A stretch of DNA of 64,000 nucleotides from Limnephilus marmoratus (GCA_917880885.1 OU862915.1:36712676-36776675), one strand, 5' to 3'; positions 31,401 to 43,204 are shown, numbered from the stretch's first letter. Numbers and translations: made by a program. Notes: generated from the sequence alone by a model not told the origin.

Positions 31401-32849
31401 CAGAGGTTCCCAAACTTATTTTTCTCGTAGACCCCTTTCAAAATTTTACTGATTTCGGTGGACCCCCTGCTGCTACATTTCTACCATATTCCCAAAACTG
31501 ATCAAAAATGTGAAGATTAGATCTAACGATGGAAATTTGCGTCGCGGCTAATTCCATCCTTAAATATGGAGTGGTATAAATAAAAAGAAAAATAGTGCAT
31601 TTTCTTATGTTCTATTTATTAAAATAATATATTACAGACTTAGAAGGAAATACATGTAGATGACTCAATTTTTTTTTTTATTTCATAAATTGTTAGTATA
31701 ACAATTTAAGAAAATGTTCCCACAGTTTTAAATAAAAATTTGAATTCGTTCCGGGATTACGAGGGTGTTTGTGCCGAACCGCGTGGTAAACTTGAAACTC
31801 ATTTTAAAAAATGTGCAAATACCTTATTTATATAATTACGCTTTATGTGAACCGAAATTCGTAATAATATCATTGTCAAAGTATTTTTTAATTGCAAATA
31901 AATGTAAAAAAATGACAAAAAATAAGGTTTCCTGTTTACACCACCGGAAAAAAATTTAATTTCCATTTTTTTGGGAAAAGTTAGGTTTACGTAGAGAAGG
32001 CACATGTTCTTAAATCAAATTCAAAACCCTATTGATTTGAGATGAACACTGTGGCCTCCAAAATGCACACAAAACTACGTCTGATGATGACGTTCGATGT
32101 ATAGCAGCTGACAATTTTCATATTTTCCGAGGAAATGCTTCAAAAAATTCACAATATTTTCTTAAATATATGTATAAAATGACCTCAAAGTTTCAATAAA
32201 TTATACACATTTCTTCCATGCCAAAAAAATTCATGAAAATCATTAAAAAAACCTGGATCTGCATTTCCCACCTTAATAGAATTAAATATCGAATATGCAA
32301 GTTTTTACAAGTAACGGTCGTTGACCTTCTAAAAATAAACTACTCAAAAAAATTAAGGGGGTTTTAAAAAAGTAAATTATTACTAAATATTAATCTGATT
32401 CATAAGCCGGCCTAAGTGAAAAAAAAATTCAAGCCCGTGTATCAAAAAAATAGCAAAAATTAGGATTGCATGAAAACCGTAGCCCCCAAAAAAATTGCCA
32501 AAAATATGAAAATTATCATCTTAAAGCTACAAATTGCTTTTTTTAAAGTCTCAATACGACCATTTTTCACCGAAATACAGCCTGTCAAAAATCACCGAAA
32601 AATTGGATTTTATTTGCACCCTTAATTTTTTTGAGTAGTCTAAGTATCTGCCTAAACTGATAGTTAAAATCAAGCCCACATTTTTGTTCTTTACTATCTT
32701 TATCGAAAACTTTATCGAAACCAGATAAATTTTCGTGGACCCCCAAATACAACTTGTGGACCCCCATTTCTTTATCACGCCAACGTAGACCCCCGTTGAG
32801 TCTCCCATGGACCCCTGGAGGTCCACCTGGACCACTTTGGGAATCACTG
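31401..32849. mobile_element. hAT-like nonautonomous element, 1449 bp
   Basis: The ends are CAGAGGTTCCCAAACT (31401) and, inverted, CAGTGATTCCCAAAGTGG (from 32849). Eight-base near-identical duplications, GTTTAGAT (31393-31400) and GTTTAGAC (32850-32857), flank it. Subterminal GTAGACCCC/GTGGACCCCC motifs occur at both ends (31428-31470, 32738-32815). No transposase frame is present. The CAGNGGTTCCCAAA end type and 8-bp duplications are the hallmark of hAT elements. Confidence 0.85.
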
Positions 32850-32857
32850 GTTTAGAC

Positions 32858-33659
32858 GGTAGATACAAGGAGTTGCTTATAAATATAAATAATATATTTT
32901 AGAATAATGTTAACATAGAGAAGAGAAATAAAAAGAAACAACAACAAAAAAATTATAAACCATTTTTCAACCATTCCATGAAATTTTAGTTTAGATTTTG
33001 ATGAATTAATGCACTATAAATTCAAAAAAAAAGATAAAGAAATAGATAAAGAAAGGAAGGTAAAGAATCGAAAAATGCAAGGAAAAATTTAAGCCATTTT
33101 TGAATTGGTATAAAATTAATATTAAAGTAGTACAAATATAATATCAACATATAGGAAAGGTTAACTAAAAAAAATGACTGCAACACCTTTCGACTACCAG
33201 GACCGAGAATTTTGAAAATTTTTAATCAAATTTTGCCAAAAATGAATGGTAAATTTAACATTTCAGGCATACATCCCTTCAACACATTTCTGTCAGGTTT
33301 TCTTTTTAATTGGTGCTGACTGCTGGGTAGTTTGGTAGACTGGGTGAAATTTAAGATAAAACGTCTCTCTCGCCCCTCGCCGGCTGGTTGCGGTCCATTG
33401 TTGTTCTGCGCGAATTTGAAATACCGCTGATGTGGGAGAAATGTCTATTCGCTATGGAATCAACTTGCAACAACGAAATGGTAATATTGCCTCGCTGTTA
33501 GAAGCTCGTATCTAGTGTCTGGGGGATTATGATGTTGTGGAGTTGTCTGAATATAAGTCTGGTGTGAAAATTAATTTGGTTTGAATTTATCGTTATTTAT
33601 TTATTTAATTAATTATTAACACCGTTTTCAGGAGCTTTCACAAGTAGAAATAAAAACAA
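32858..33659. other. Unassigned stretch
   Basis: AT-rich, with a more complex block at 33300-33570 that has no repeat match in the window and no coding motif. Confidence 0.35.
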
Positions 33660-33865
33660 CTAGTAGTCAAAAATCCACCCGCAGGATTTGCTGCTGTGCC
33701 GCTACGCCCAATTTAAGTTTTTCTGACAATTTTATAAATCTGATAGAAACTGGTTCCCAAAATAGCTGATTCCTCGAATCCACTATGATCCAGTGACAGC
33801 TAGTCACCGATATAAAGTAACCGCAACAGACAATGACATCATATGTAATATGTAGGCACGTGGTA
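33660..33865 (+). repeat. Family E fragment
   Basis: TAAATCTGATAGAAACTGG, CCTCGAATCCACTATGATCC and AGCTAGTCACCGATATAAAG match the middle of family E. Confidence 0.6.
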
Positions 33866-35389
33866 TTATTATTCATAACTGATAGTTACAATAATAATTA
33901 CAAATCCATAGCACCCACGCCTGCCAGGGGATGCTAAACATGCGATCTGTCAACCTAAATGGCGCCACCTTTTGGCATTGCTTTAATTTGGTTATATTAT
34001 TAAAGAACATTTGTTCACAAACTCCACGTACAAAAACAGTTTTGCCTACGGCACAGCGACAGAGTTGCATCCTTCGTCAGATTCTTAAATTTCAACCATA
34101 CAGTGTCTGGCCTATTAATCCTGTCTGATTATACTTTTTTCTTCATTTATATATACAGTTGAATTGCTCCAGTAAAAATCCTTTTTAACTGTAATAAAAA
34201 TTAAAGTTTTTTCTTCCTTTTTATTCATAACTGAACTGCCTCAGTAATAATGTTTTTAAACATTTTTCTCCATTAACCACCGGAGCATTTTTGGCCACAT
34301 TTTGGCCAATTAACAAACACCCTCGATTGTTAGCCGGCCAAAATGTGGCCAATATGAAGAAATATTTTAAAACATTTGTTAATTTCGGTTAATAATAAAG
34401 ATAACTTAGTATTTCTCTTTTCAGAAGAGATGTCAAGCATTATTCACGCGAAATTATTTAAATTTAAGCAAATTCAGATAATTTAAAAATGTGTTTTAGT
34501 TCACTAAAATTTCTGGAATACCCATTTTAAAGCTTAGAAAGCGTAAGAATGTATTTTGTATCCTTTAAATAGCTTGTACATGATTATTGTAAAGTGGGTT
34601 CTAGACGGAAGAATTGTTCTCAAGTCGACTTCTAACAAATGCAAAATGTAGATGATTTCGCAAAATAAACTTGATACCTTCTGCAAAGTTCGTTCTCGTC
34701 ACTGGATGAAAGTCTCCACAAGTAGTTTATATTATTCATTCAGTCTCAACGCGAAGCACATCTCATAAAATACTGCCGTGTACCAACGTTTTTTGAATTT
34801 GAGGCAGATATTTTACCAAAAAGCAATGACATGTGATAATATGTTATGTAATAAAATGTAATGTAATGTAACAAATCTTACTTTTTGAGATGACATGTAT
34901 CTGGAAAACGTCGTTTTTGCTTGTTAAAATATATTCAGTTGCTCCATATACCGCTGCTACGAATTTGTTATAAAACTGTTTTGAAAAGCATAACTAGATC
35001 CTATATTTTAAAACATTTTAGGCATTTGTTATAGACTTTGGTACATCCACTGAACAAACTAGAACTGTGATATAAAAAGGATTGTCGCTAATTAAGATTA
35101 ATAATAATTAATTAATTCTCGAAAGAATTTTGTTATTTGAATAGGTTTCATCGGTGAAGAGAAATATATCGAACGTGTTATATAAAACCATGACAAACTC
35201 TTAATATCATGCATTTTTATCGAAGAGGAAATATTCTTCATTTGAACGGCTTATCACCGGAATATTGATTTCGCAACACTTTCAATGTGAGGTGATTCAT
35301 GCTCCCGAAAATAGAAATTCTTTTGTTACACAACGTGAAATTGCAACCTGGGATGATTCACGCAGAAGTGAAAATCATTACAAGAATTT
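33866..35389. other. Long stretch without genes; one strong hairpin
   Basis: It contains the hairpin at 34291-34352 and otherwise AT-rich sequence with open frames of 65 codons or fewer. No repeat or gene match is recognised. Confidence 0.35.
34291..34352. repeat. Perfect 17-bp inverted repeat
   Basis: TTGGCCACATTTTGGCC (34291-34307) pairs exactly with 34336-34352; the pairing continues imperfectly inward (TTAACAA with TTGTTAG), leaving a loop of about 8 bases. Isolated in single-copy-looking DNA. Confidence 0.9.
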
Positions 35390-36300
35390 AAAATATTGTG
35401 AAACCAACGGAACTGGGCCCTATAAAACGGCTGAGAAGAAAGCAGTTGGTATTCGTCTTCACCATCAGCGATCGGAATAACATCTCTACACAGTTACTAC
35501 CTGAAGATCCTCGACATCGAAACGCTGCTCAATTCAAGACATCAGTCTCGCCAGTATCGCCGTCACCTTTCGAGGCTCCAAGATGCAACTCTTTCACCTC
35601 AAGCACCCGATTGGATAATACCTACAAAACGCTGACGCCTGAGCCCTGACCATCTTGCTTCGGACTCTTAGCCCGGGGCCCCCTTGCCATCCTGCTCTGG
35701 GCTGCTAGCCCGGGGCCCCCTTGCATCGAGCCTTGCATCTCTCTGCCCTGATGATAACATCGAAGCCCCATGGCCATCCTTGGGCTCCTTTGGACTTGCT
35801 GATTCTTACCAAGCCCTTGATGTCGCTGCGCTACTCCTGACTCCTGACCATCTTGCTCCGGACTGCTAGCCCGGGGCCCCCTTGCATCGAGCCTTGCATC
35901 TCTCTGCCCTGATGATAACGCCGAAGCCCCATGGCCATCCTTGGGCTCCTTTGGACTTGCTGATTCTCACCAAGCCCTTGATGTTGCTGCGCTACCCCTG
36001 ATCATCTTGCTCTGGGCTGCTAGCCCGGGGCCCCTTTGCATCGAGCCTTGCATCTCTCTGCCCTGATGATAACGCTGAAGCCCTGGCCATCCTCGGGCTC
36101 CTTTAAACGCAGACCTACCCGATGATGACCCCGTCTATCAAATGATGACACCATTCATAGATGTGTGCTATGCACTTGCAGCACGCCCAAAAGAATGCAG
36201 ACCGATACTCTGGAGCCAATCAAGATGTGATTGGCTGCGACCGCCCTAGCCTAGGATTCTGTTCCCTTGGATACATAACAAACTCGAGAATATACATCAT
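35390..36300 (+). other. GC-rich block with TATA box and tandem repeats, possible LTR relic
   Basis: TATAAAA at 35421-35427 lies before AGTT (35444) and a GC-rich region. Open frames on plus (35398-35649, 83 codons; 35684-35869) show no domain. A CCAAT-type palindrome AGCCAATCA/TGATTGGCT sits at 36214-36236. Base composition is sharply different from the flanks, as at 10880-11730. I cannot find LTR ends or a poly(A) signal in the expected place. Confidence 0.3.
35669..36110 (+). repeat. GC-rich minisatellite, unit about 155-160 bp
   Basis: The block TAGCCCGGGGCCCC recurs at 35669, 35706, 35866 and 36021. From the second onward, units share CATCGAGCCTTGCATCTCTC, TGCCCTGATGATAAC and GGCCATCCTTGGGCTCC with few differences. 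The first block is a short partial unit of 37 bp. The last unit decays after TGAAGCCCTGGCC. Confidence 0.85.
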
Positions 36301-36634
36301 CTGGAGCGCAGCCCATCTCACATAATACACAACCAGCATCCAGCGCAGCCTACATACTCCGATGCAATAGCATTCCATCTCACGATGCGTGGCGGAAGAT
36401 ACCCAGCATGGATGCTTCGGTAACCAGATACTTACTCTACTACGGAACTTCAACAGCTGTCAAAGCGAGAATACATCTCTATCAAGACATTGAAATTGTC
36501 AGGCGTCTCTGTGTACCGGCGCTTATTGTTTACAGTTTTTGTGCAGGCCTACGGGTCTTGTACAACAAAGTTAGCTCAAATCTACAATACATTTCTATCC
36601 ACATTAACTTCTTCGGTGGTTACAACTTGCGAGA

Positions 36635-36900
36635 TGGGTATGTGTACCACCGTTCCGGGAACCAACACCCCTGCCAATCACCCCAAATGGTTCCTACCTT
36701 TGTTAACTTAGCAGAGGTGGCCGGGTTCATGGAATGAGGATCCACCACCAGATACCTACCCACCCCTCATTTCCTTTTCCTTCCCAGAACTTTATATCCT
36801 TCCTTTTCTCAAAAACCGTTCACACAGCATCCCCAATATGAGGCCCTGAGGGGAATTATTGTTCTCCAGGCCTCCAGAGTAAGATTATGTAAAAAAAGTC
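36635..36900 (+). repeat. Family C repeat with internal deletion
   Basis: GGGTATGTGTACCACCG, TTAACTTAGCAGAGGTGGCC and GGGTTCATGGAATGAGG are followed directly by CTACCCACCCCTCATTTCC and CACACAGCATCCCCAATATG, so the middle of the repeat is missing. Ends GTAAAAAAAG. Confidence 0.65.
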
Positions 36901-37737
36901 ACGCCATGTGTTTCCACCCGTTGTCATATTTTTTGCACGAATTTCAACTATCTGTAAAAAAGTTTTAACGCGATGAAAAAGTTTTGAAATGAACGCTTGC
37001 ATATTTTGGACAAGTAGATCCTCTGGACAGGGAAGGGAGTGTCAAGGAGAATATGATACACGACGGGATCAAGTGAATGAAAAGGTTTAGAATCCCTTGA
37101 GACCCTTCACTGCCTTCACATCAAAGAGTCAGCATTATAGAATAGTCCGTATGAAGCCAGGAGTGACAAGACGTACGGTGTTTCTTTTTTTCTTGTTACC
37201 CCTGCTCGATCACAAGTTTGTTGATATCGTATTTTTTTGACAACGGAATCCCAAATACTATTGATAAATTGGCTTGTAGCACTTGTACGCCTGGAAACGA
37301 AACTACAGTTGTTATTATACACGGTGTCCGAAATATTGTTTCTAACATGGTAATAAAATGGTTTTTAAACACCGCCTAACAACTTGCAGTAGTGTGGTGA
37401 GCAAATAATGCAGCGCTTTTACGAGATACCTGCTATTGGCAGCTCGTTCACCAATAACAGTCATGGGCCTTCTATAATAAGCGGCGCAGCAGACCGACCT
37501 AAGATGCAAATTATTCTGCTTCCGATTGCCGTAGACTCAACTGATCGCGTATTGCTCCAGTGTTCGCTTCCGACCTTCTGATAAATAATCTCTTCATATC
37601 AATATAAATTATTTGGTTAACATGCGCCCATAGTAGTACTAAGTGTATTTATTTGATTAACGTGCGCCCATAGTAGTAATTCAATCCATTTTTAGTAAAA
37701 AAATATCCACATATCCAGTGGATATTATCCACAATTT
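36901..37737. other. Unassigned stretch, with a 39-bp tandem duplication
   Basis: Two tandem copies of a block with TGCGCCCATAGTAGTA lie at 37612-37676. TATAATAA (37473-37480) and ATAAATAA (37580-37587) suggest a weak LTR-like reading ending in GGTTAACA (37616-37623), but no ends pair up. No gene is supported. Confidence 0.3.
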
Positions 37738-38145
37738 TACTTCCCCTCAGAGCCTATGTCATCTTTGGGGATGCTGTGTGAAGGGTCTTTTTAGGAAAGG
37801 AGGAGAGGAAGTTCTAAGAAGGACAAAGATATGAGGGGTGGGTAGGAATCCGGGGTCAGTATGCCCAGGTAGTATGAATCCATCCCTCCCATTACGGTAA
37901 GACGATGTTCCGAGAGAGTCCTGCTGGAAAGATTAAAATGTCTTCCTCAATAAGTCTCCCAATCCGGCCCACCACGCAGTTGGTGGGCAGACGCATCCGC
38001 CGTCTAGATGTGGACAAACCTCACCCCATGAACCCTGCTAAGTCACCAAACGTGGCGAACCACTTGGGGTGACCTATAGGTTATCCAATAAATAGTTCCC
38101 GGGGCGGCGGTACCCATTTCCACCTCCCGCAAAAAATACGTATTT
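37738..38145 (-). repeat. Family C repeat, full copy
   Basis: Inverted order: TCATCTTTGGGGATGCTGTG, AGGAAAGGAGGAGAGGAAG, GGGTGGGTAGGAATCCGG, CCGGCCCACCACGCAG, GACAAACCTCACCCCATGAA and the end GGCGGCGGTACCCATTTCC. Confidence 0.7.
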
Positions 38146-38440
38146 CAAGCTAATGGTGAGCAATCTCCTTCTCGCATCCCACTTCACCCAGTAAATTAAT
38201 TATTCAATGTGTGCATTTTGTAACAAGGGTTCCTGTCAGTTCGTACTGACGTGTGTTGGGAAGTAAAGTGAGCACTCTCTTAAAGTAAGCTGGAGGTATA
38301 ATATTAGTTAGTAATGATTTTCCTTCTATGAGATTCTTCCCTATCTTGCATTAGTATTCTCTTCAAAAAAATTCAAAGCACGCAATAATAACTCCTTAAA
38401 AATACTGCTTTAGGAAATAGAAATTGAGTAAAAAATATTA

Positions 38441-39062
38441 CATCTTAAAAATATATTTAATATATATAACCACTTATATAATGCGTAAATCCGACCGGTT
38501 TCGGAACAAACGTTTCTTCTTCAGGGAAAGCTTATACTAATTTGACAGTTTCGAACAATGTTTTATTATGGTAGGGGTGGAGCCGTTGCTATTTAAGAAT
38601 GTAGATTGGGTGGGTAGGTATTAATGTAGAGTGGGTGGGTAGGGAAACAAATCCATGATTAGGCTATAAGACAATATTTTTTGTTTGTTGATATTTTGGT
38701 TGATAATAGATTCATTATTTTTAAGGGATTTTTTAATTTCCAAGGCTTCTAAGTTATCTAAACGCTTTCCTTTATGATTAATATGAAGAATATTTACCCC
38801 TGTATTTTTTTCAAAACTATGGTTATTTTCAATGATATGGTTAGCGAACTCAGAAAAATTATTATTACTAAGACACCTTAAATGTTCTTTGATTCTGATT
38901 TCAAAATTACGAGTTGTTTTTCCACTATAAAATGAGGGACAATCATTGCATTTGAGTTTATATATTCCGGATTTAGTCAATTTATGGTCTTTATCTTTAG
39001 TATTTCTCAAAAAATTACCGATATTATTTCTTCTATAAAAAGCTGGTTTAATATTACTGGTT
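38441..39062 (-). pseudogene. Penelope-like element C-terminus (GIY-YIG endonuclease)
   Basis: On the minus strand one frame reads SNIKPAFYRRNNIGNFLRNT, KDKDHKLTKSGIYKLKCNDC, PSFYSGKTTRNFEIRIKEHL, then FANHIIENNHSFEKNTGVNI and a stop at 38621. SGIYKLKCNDC...Y-G-T-R...R-EH is the GIY-YIG nuclease of Penelope-like elements with its paired cysteines; the usual YIG is YSG here. The RT domain is missing (5'-truncated). The 3' UTR holds CCTGAAGAAGAAACG and GAAACCGGTCGG (38491-38525), a pattern like the hammerhead-ribozyme region of these elements. Confidence 0.8.
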
Positions 39063-39429
39063 TGTTTTTATTTTTAATCTTGTCTGCAAGTAATTGGTAT
39101 GTACCTATATAAGTGCTGTTTCATAATCTTTTTTGATTGATACAGATTTGTATAGCACTAAACCATTTTCGCATTCAAGCTTTTGGAGTAAGTATAAATT
39201 TAAATTTGATTGACACAGATACCATTATATCAGTTTGAGATAAAAGCGAAACATCATTGTATTTTTTTATTAACTTTATTGATAATGACACACAACTTTT
39301 TGAGAGTGTTAATCTATTTAGTACCTATATCAGTTGAGTTAGTTTTCTTACGACGAACGGCTAATATTATTTATTGAGTTGACTACATGAATGTAAACTA
39401 ATAATTCATTCTTTTTTCATACTTTTATG

Positions 39430-39780
39430 CATTTCATCATACTTCTTTGGTCCTCCATAAGCAAATCTCTGATTTTGATTTCTTCATAAATATGGGGCGA
39501 TCCAACTCTGTTTATTTTGTTGTTTCATAATTACGTACATATACATATATTAAAAGCAATTTCACCCTTAAAATATTTTGGCGTTTGGTTTTTACAAAAT
39601 GCACAAAAATTAACACATTAAATTGCAGTCTCTTTTTTATTGGAATCCATTTTAGCCCCTCTCTCATTTGATTAACCCTTGCGTATTTGTTTTTCCCCAG
39701 TATACAACTCATATCTCATAGTTCTGTTCTGAATAACTTCTAGTTTATTCAAATTTCAAAAAATTATATCAAATACAGGA
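39430..39780 (-). pseudogene. CR1-like LINE RT C-terminal fragment
   Basis: Minus strand: NKLEVIQNRTMRYELYTG, a frameshift, then QMREGLKWIPIKKRLQFNVL and IFVHFVKTKR. The LxWIPI..R..F motif after an IQNR block is the common thumb-end pattern of CR1/Jockey-group reverse transcriptases. Stops follow. Short relic without catalytic motifs. Confidence 0.6.
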
Positions 39781-39964
39781 GTGATACATACATAAGGGTG
39801 ATAGCTATTTTATTTATGTTTGTTTTCAATTATAAACGATTAACAAATATGGCATTATTTTTCATTTTTTTTATTTTTAAACAATTATTTAGTTTGTTGG
39901 AGTATTTTGGCGCCAAACCCAAAATTAAGTTTGAATTAAAACGGCCGCAATACTAAATAACAAA

Positions 39965-40030
39965 AAAATCCGGGTGTGTAATTCACACGCGATAGAAGAA
40001 AAACTAGAAAGTCGCTAGATGTCGCTTTCT
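39965..40030 (+). repeat. Family D fragment
   Basis: GTAATTCACACGCGATAGAAG matches the GTGCAGTTAACACGCGGTAG edge of family D with changes. Short. Confidence 0.4.
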
Positions 40031-40117
40031 TTTCTTTTGCCTGTTTCTTTTAAAGTTGTCTGAATATTGGATAATGATTTCACAAAAATATATATATATA
40101 TTTTTTTTTTTTTATAT

Positions 40118-40180
40118 CCTAGGATTCGAACCTCCGTTCACTTGATGTCTGCCTCTCTGGCCGCTGAGACTTTTCAGGCA
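40118..40180 (-). repeat. tRNA-like SINE head fragment
   Basis: The minus strand has GTCTCAGCGGCCAGAGAGGC and a perfect B box GGTTCGAATCC (plus strand GGATTCGAACC at 40120-40130). The A box is weak; it stops at a LINE tail at 40181. Confidence 0.45.
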
Positions 40181-40240
40181 TTTATTTATTTGTTTGTTTG
40201 TTTACGCCTTGATGGCTTTTACATATAAAATAAATTGTAC
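40181..40240 (-). mobile_element. LINE 3' end with TTTATT/TTTG tail
   Basis: CATTTATTTATTTGTTTGTT is followed by TTTACGCCTTGATGGC and TTTTACAT, the same 3' terminal block as 531-580 and 1840-1890 (inverted). Confidence 0.55.
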
Positions 40241-40619
40241 AGGAGCATTATAACAAGTATGCAGTATCATAAGTATATTATGGTACATAAAATGATAAAC
40301 AGAGCTAGAAAGATATAAGTAGGCTTAACATAAGTAGGTATTAATATTCAAGTAATTGTTTACAAAGGAGTTCAACCAGCGGATTCGTATTTGGGCTCAC
40401 GCTACATTATATTCAATAATTATTGTCACAATATCACACAAAATGTGATTCCAAATACACTTGAAGCATACCGGTATTGCAATGGTGTAAAACATTTTTA
40501 ACAATTAATATAAAAGTAGGTAATTTTCTTGTAATTAATTATTTTTATTTTTTTAATTATAATTTTTTTTGCTATCATAAATGTACGTATGTTTGTTATT
40601 ATTATGAAAAAGAGAAAAA
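40241..40619. other. Probable LINE 3' UTR and unassigned sequence
   Basis: AT-rich sequence continuing from the LINE tail at 40181; no coding piece is readable. Confidence 0.35.
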
Positions 40620-40621
40620 GA

Positions 40622-40918
40622 AAAGAAAAGGTACACAGTAATTACATATGTAAATAAGTAAGTAGGTACTATGAATGTAGTTATCATGAATGTAGTTACA
40701 GAGCAGTGGGTATTAAGTTTGTTACTGTTAACAATGTGAAACATTTAAGGATTTTTACATTAGTTTATTATTATCAGGAAAAAAATAAAATAAAAGGTAC
40801 ACAGCAATTACATATATGTATAAAGAGGTAATTAGATACTATGAAAGTAGTTACAGAGCAATGGGTATTAAATTTGTTACTTTTAACAATCTGGTACATT
40901 TAAAGATTTTTGCATCTG
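40622..40918 (+). repeat. Tandem dimer, unit about 165 bp
   Basis: AAAGGTACACAGTAATTACA at 40626 and AAAGGTACACAGCAATTACA at 40791 start two units sharing GTAGTTACAGAGCARTGGGT, TTGTTACTNTTAACAAT and CATTTAARGATTTTT. About 85% alike by eye. Confidence 0.75.
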
Positions 40919-41580
40919 CATACATATACGCTTTTTGAAGGAAGCGATGTTTTTATAAAAAAATATATCGACAGAGCATCTTTCCCGCTGCGCTATGGGA
41001 GGCACGCGCCGAGGTGCGAATTTACCGCATTATATTAGAACCGAGTGTTTGTGTAGAACTGAGTTTTGACGCATTTCCATTTCATACAAATTTCAAATCG
41101 CTATTGGCGCTAAAGAAGTTTCACAGACGAATTCAAAGATGTTTATTTGTTTTCAAAAGCAATCACGAAAGTTTGGGAAACATAGATAATAGATTCCGAG
41201 ACACGTTAGACGAAATCATATTTAGACACAAATAATATGCTGTAGTATATATTTTCCTCTTTAATACTACACCGTAAACCATTGTATATTTTCTTGATGA
41301 CGTGTTGGTTGTCATTTTGTAAAAACAATCGAACGTCAATTATTTTATCACGCCATCCTTACATTAAGTATGACCTTGCCGCTGAGAGCTCCCTTATAAT
41401 CTTTCTTCAAGGTTTCGGCTAACACAGCATTTTAATGCGATAATGAACCCTAAAGCAGATATATTTCTCTAGATCCTATTATCGCGTGATATTGCTGTGT
41501 CATACTCGTATGGAATATTTTTAAAGGATGAATTCTTACGTTTGTTGTTTGCGAGAAAGAGAGGTATTAACTGAACTATT

Positions 41581-42509
41581 GGGCCCTTTTATTATTACCT
41601 TGACGGTTCACCATTATGGTACCGTAACGGCATAAAAAAGGCAAAAAGCAAATTTTCATCTTTTTTTTTAAATAAAGACAAACATCTCAGGGTTACGAAT
41701 AACCCGACAATATTTTAAAATCCTACCACCACAGTAAGCCAAAAGTGTTGCTTGAGTCGTGATGGAGGACTCAGCCAGCCGAGGAATCGAACACGGAACG
41801 CCTGGGTGGGACCCAAACGCGATGCGCATTCCACCACTGATCGGTCGAAAGTATGTTCCTTATCGCAATAATGCTGCAGCTTTTTCAATAGATGAGATAC
41901 ACGATTTACGTAGATCTGTTTCCTTCAAAGGAAAAAAGTAATCATTTTCTTTCATCTCTCTCATACACCGCACCGTGGCGTCTCTGTAGACCCCTACAAT
42001 ACTACCAGCCGTGACGATAATTTTGAAACTACGGAATATGGTTACATGGATAATATGAAGTATGAGTGAAATCCAAAAATTCAAAAACGTCAAACGTCAA
42101 TGCTCTGATGGTTTTACTTTTGTTCTTAAACGTATAATGCTGCAGTTTTTTCTTACACACATAACAACAATCGAAAATGAGAAAAACGGTAAACGTATGA
42201 ATGCACCCCCTCAAAGGAAACATACAGTCATTATCATACATCTCCCTCATACGTTAAAATAAAATGAAACGCCATTCCCGTAGCCATAGCTGAGCCGTAG
42301 TAAGATATATCTATTTCCCTCAAAGAAAAAAGTAGCCTTTGGGAGGAAAGAGACCTACGTACGTTGAATGTCTCGTCTTTTGTTTCACTATTATTTAATG
42401 TGTAAGAAAGAGCTGTAGCACTATTAGGATAAAGAACGTACGTTTTATGCTTTTTAATGCCGTCACGGTACGGTAATCATGGCTCGTCACGATAATAATA
42501 AAAGCACTC
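41581..42509. mobile_element. Inverted-repeat element with TGACGG ends, SINE-C nested
   Basis: The left end (CCCTTTTATTATTACC, TGACGG, GGTACCGTAACGGCAT) and inverted right end (GTGCTTTTATTATTATCG, TGACG, CCGTACCGTGACGGCAT) match over about 60 bp. The interior from 41855 has AATAATGCTGCAGCTTTTTC, CGCACCGTGGCGTCTCTG and CCCCTACAATACTACC, also present in the partial copy 54496-54745. A SINE-C copy sits at 41690-41855. No transposase is present and the target duplication is unclear. Confidence 0.6.
41690..41855 (-). mobile_element. SINE-C, tRNA-derived, minus copy
   Basis: Minus strand: CGATCAGTGGTGGAATGCGC (A-box side), GCGTTCCGTGTTCGATTCCT (B box), CGGCTGGCTGAGTCCTCC, then the body CACTTTTGGCTTACTGTGG and ATTTTAAAATATTGTCGGG. 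Same order as 45740-45965. Confidence 0.6.
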
Positions 42510-43204
42510 ATTATCTTTAAATCGGAAAAAATTGCCAAAGAATTTTTCTAGCCCATTCAAAATAAGAAACAATTCACAATGTGTGGAATATAAAAATACG
42601 AAATGAGTGTGTTGAGTTAATGTGACTGAAAATAATGATATTTTAATTCAGTGTGATTTATTTTTGCTTGTTATAATTTTACATTAATCAATATTCCGTA
42701 CTACGTGACAGCCGTCGACGTGTAACTTACTCCTAACTTTGGCCAAACAAGAATACAGCATTCGATAAATATTATTATTGTATCGCGAAACCCACACAAT
42801 CGCTCATACTATCATAATTATATGAAGGGAAAGCTCTGTTTTCAAAAGCGAAAAAATCTCTCGAATGGTTATCTCTGGGATCATGGAAGAAGGGTGGGTT
42901 TTTATAACGGTTATGTGATACAAGGCGGATCTTCTACGGAATAGAAACCCAGTGTTTTTTTTATTTAATTTTTAATTGATACAATAATATCATGTGTTTT
43001 CAAACACTAATAATGTGGGTCTCACTGCGTACTGTAGACGTATTTTAATTGTTTTACAAATGAGACCAAGTTACTGTTACGAATGAGGTAAAATGAGTAA
43101 AAACGTGATTTGTCATAATTTTACATGCAATTAATAAATAACATTAATCAATAAATAGAACAAAAAATGTTAAAGAGAACAAACAAAATAAAATACAATA
43201 ATAA
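42510..43204. other. Unassigned AT-rich stretch
   Basis: Nothing recognisable. Confidence 0.35.

Noticed and set aside
35398..35869. Plus frames of 83 and 61 codons after a TATA box
   Set aside because: The second is a translation of the minisatellite and the first has no domain; kept only as part of a possible LTR relic.
37473..37623. Possible LTR with TATAATAA, ATAAATAA and an end in TTAACA
   Set aside because: No matching start, no inverted TG/CA pair, and no second copy in the window; too weak to list as an element.
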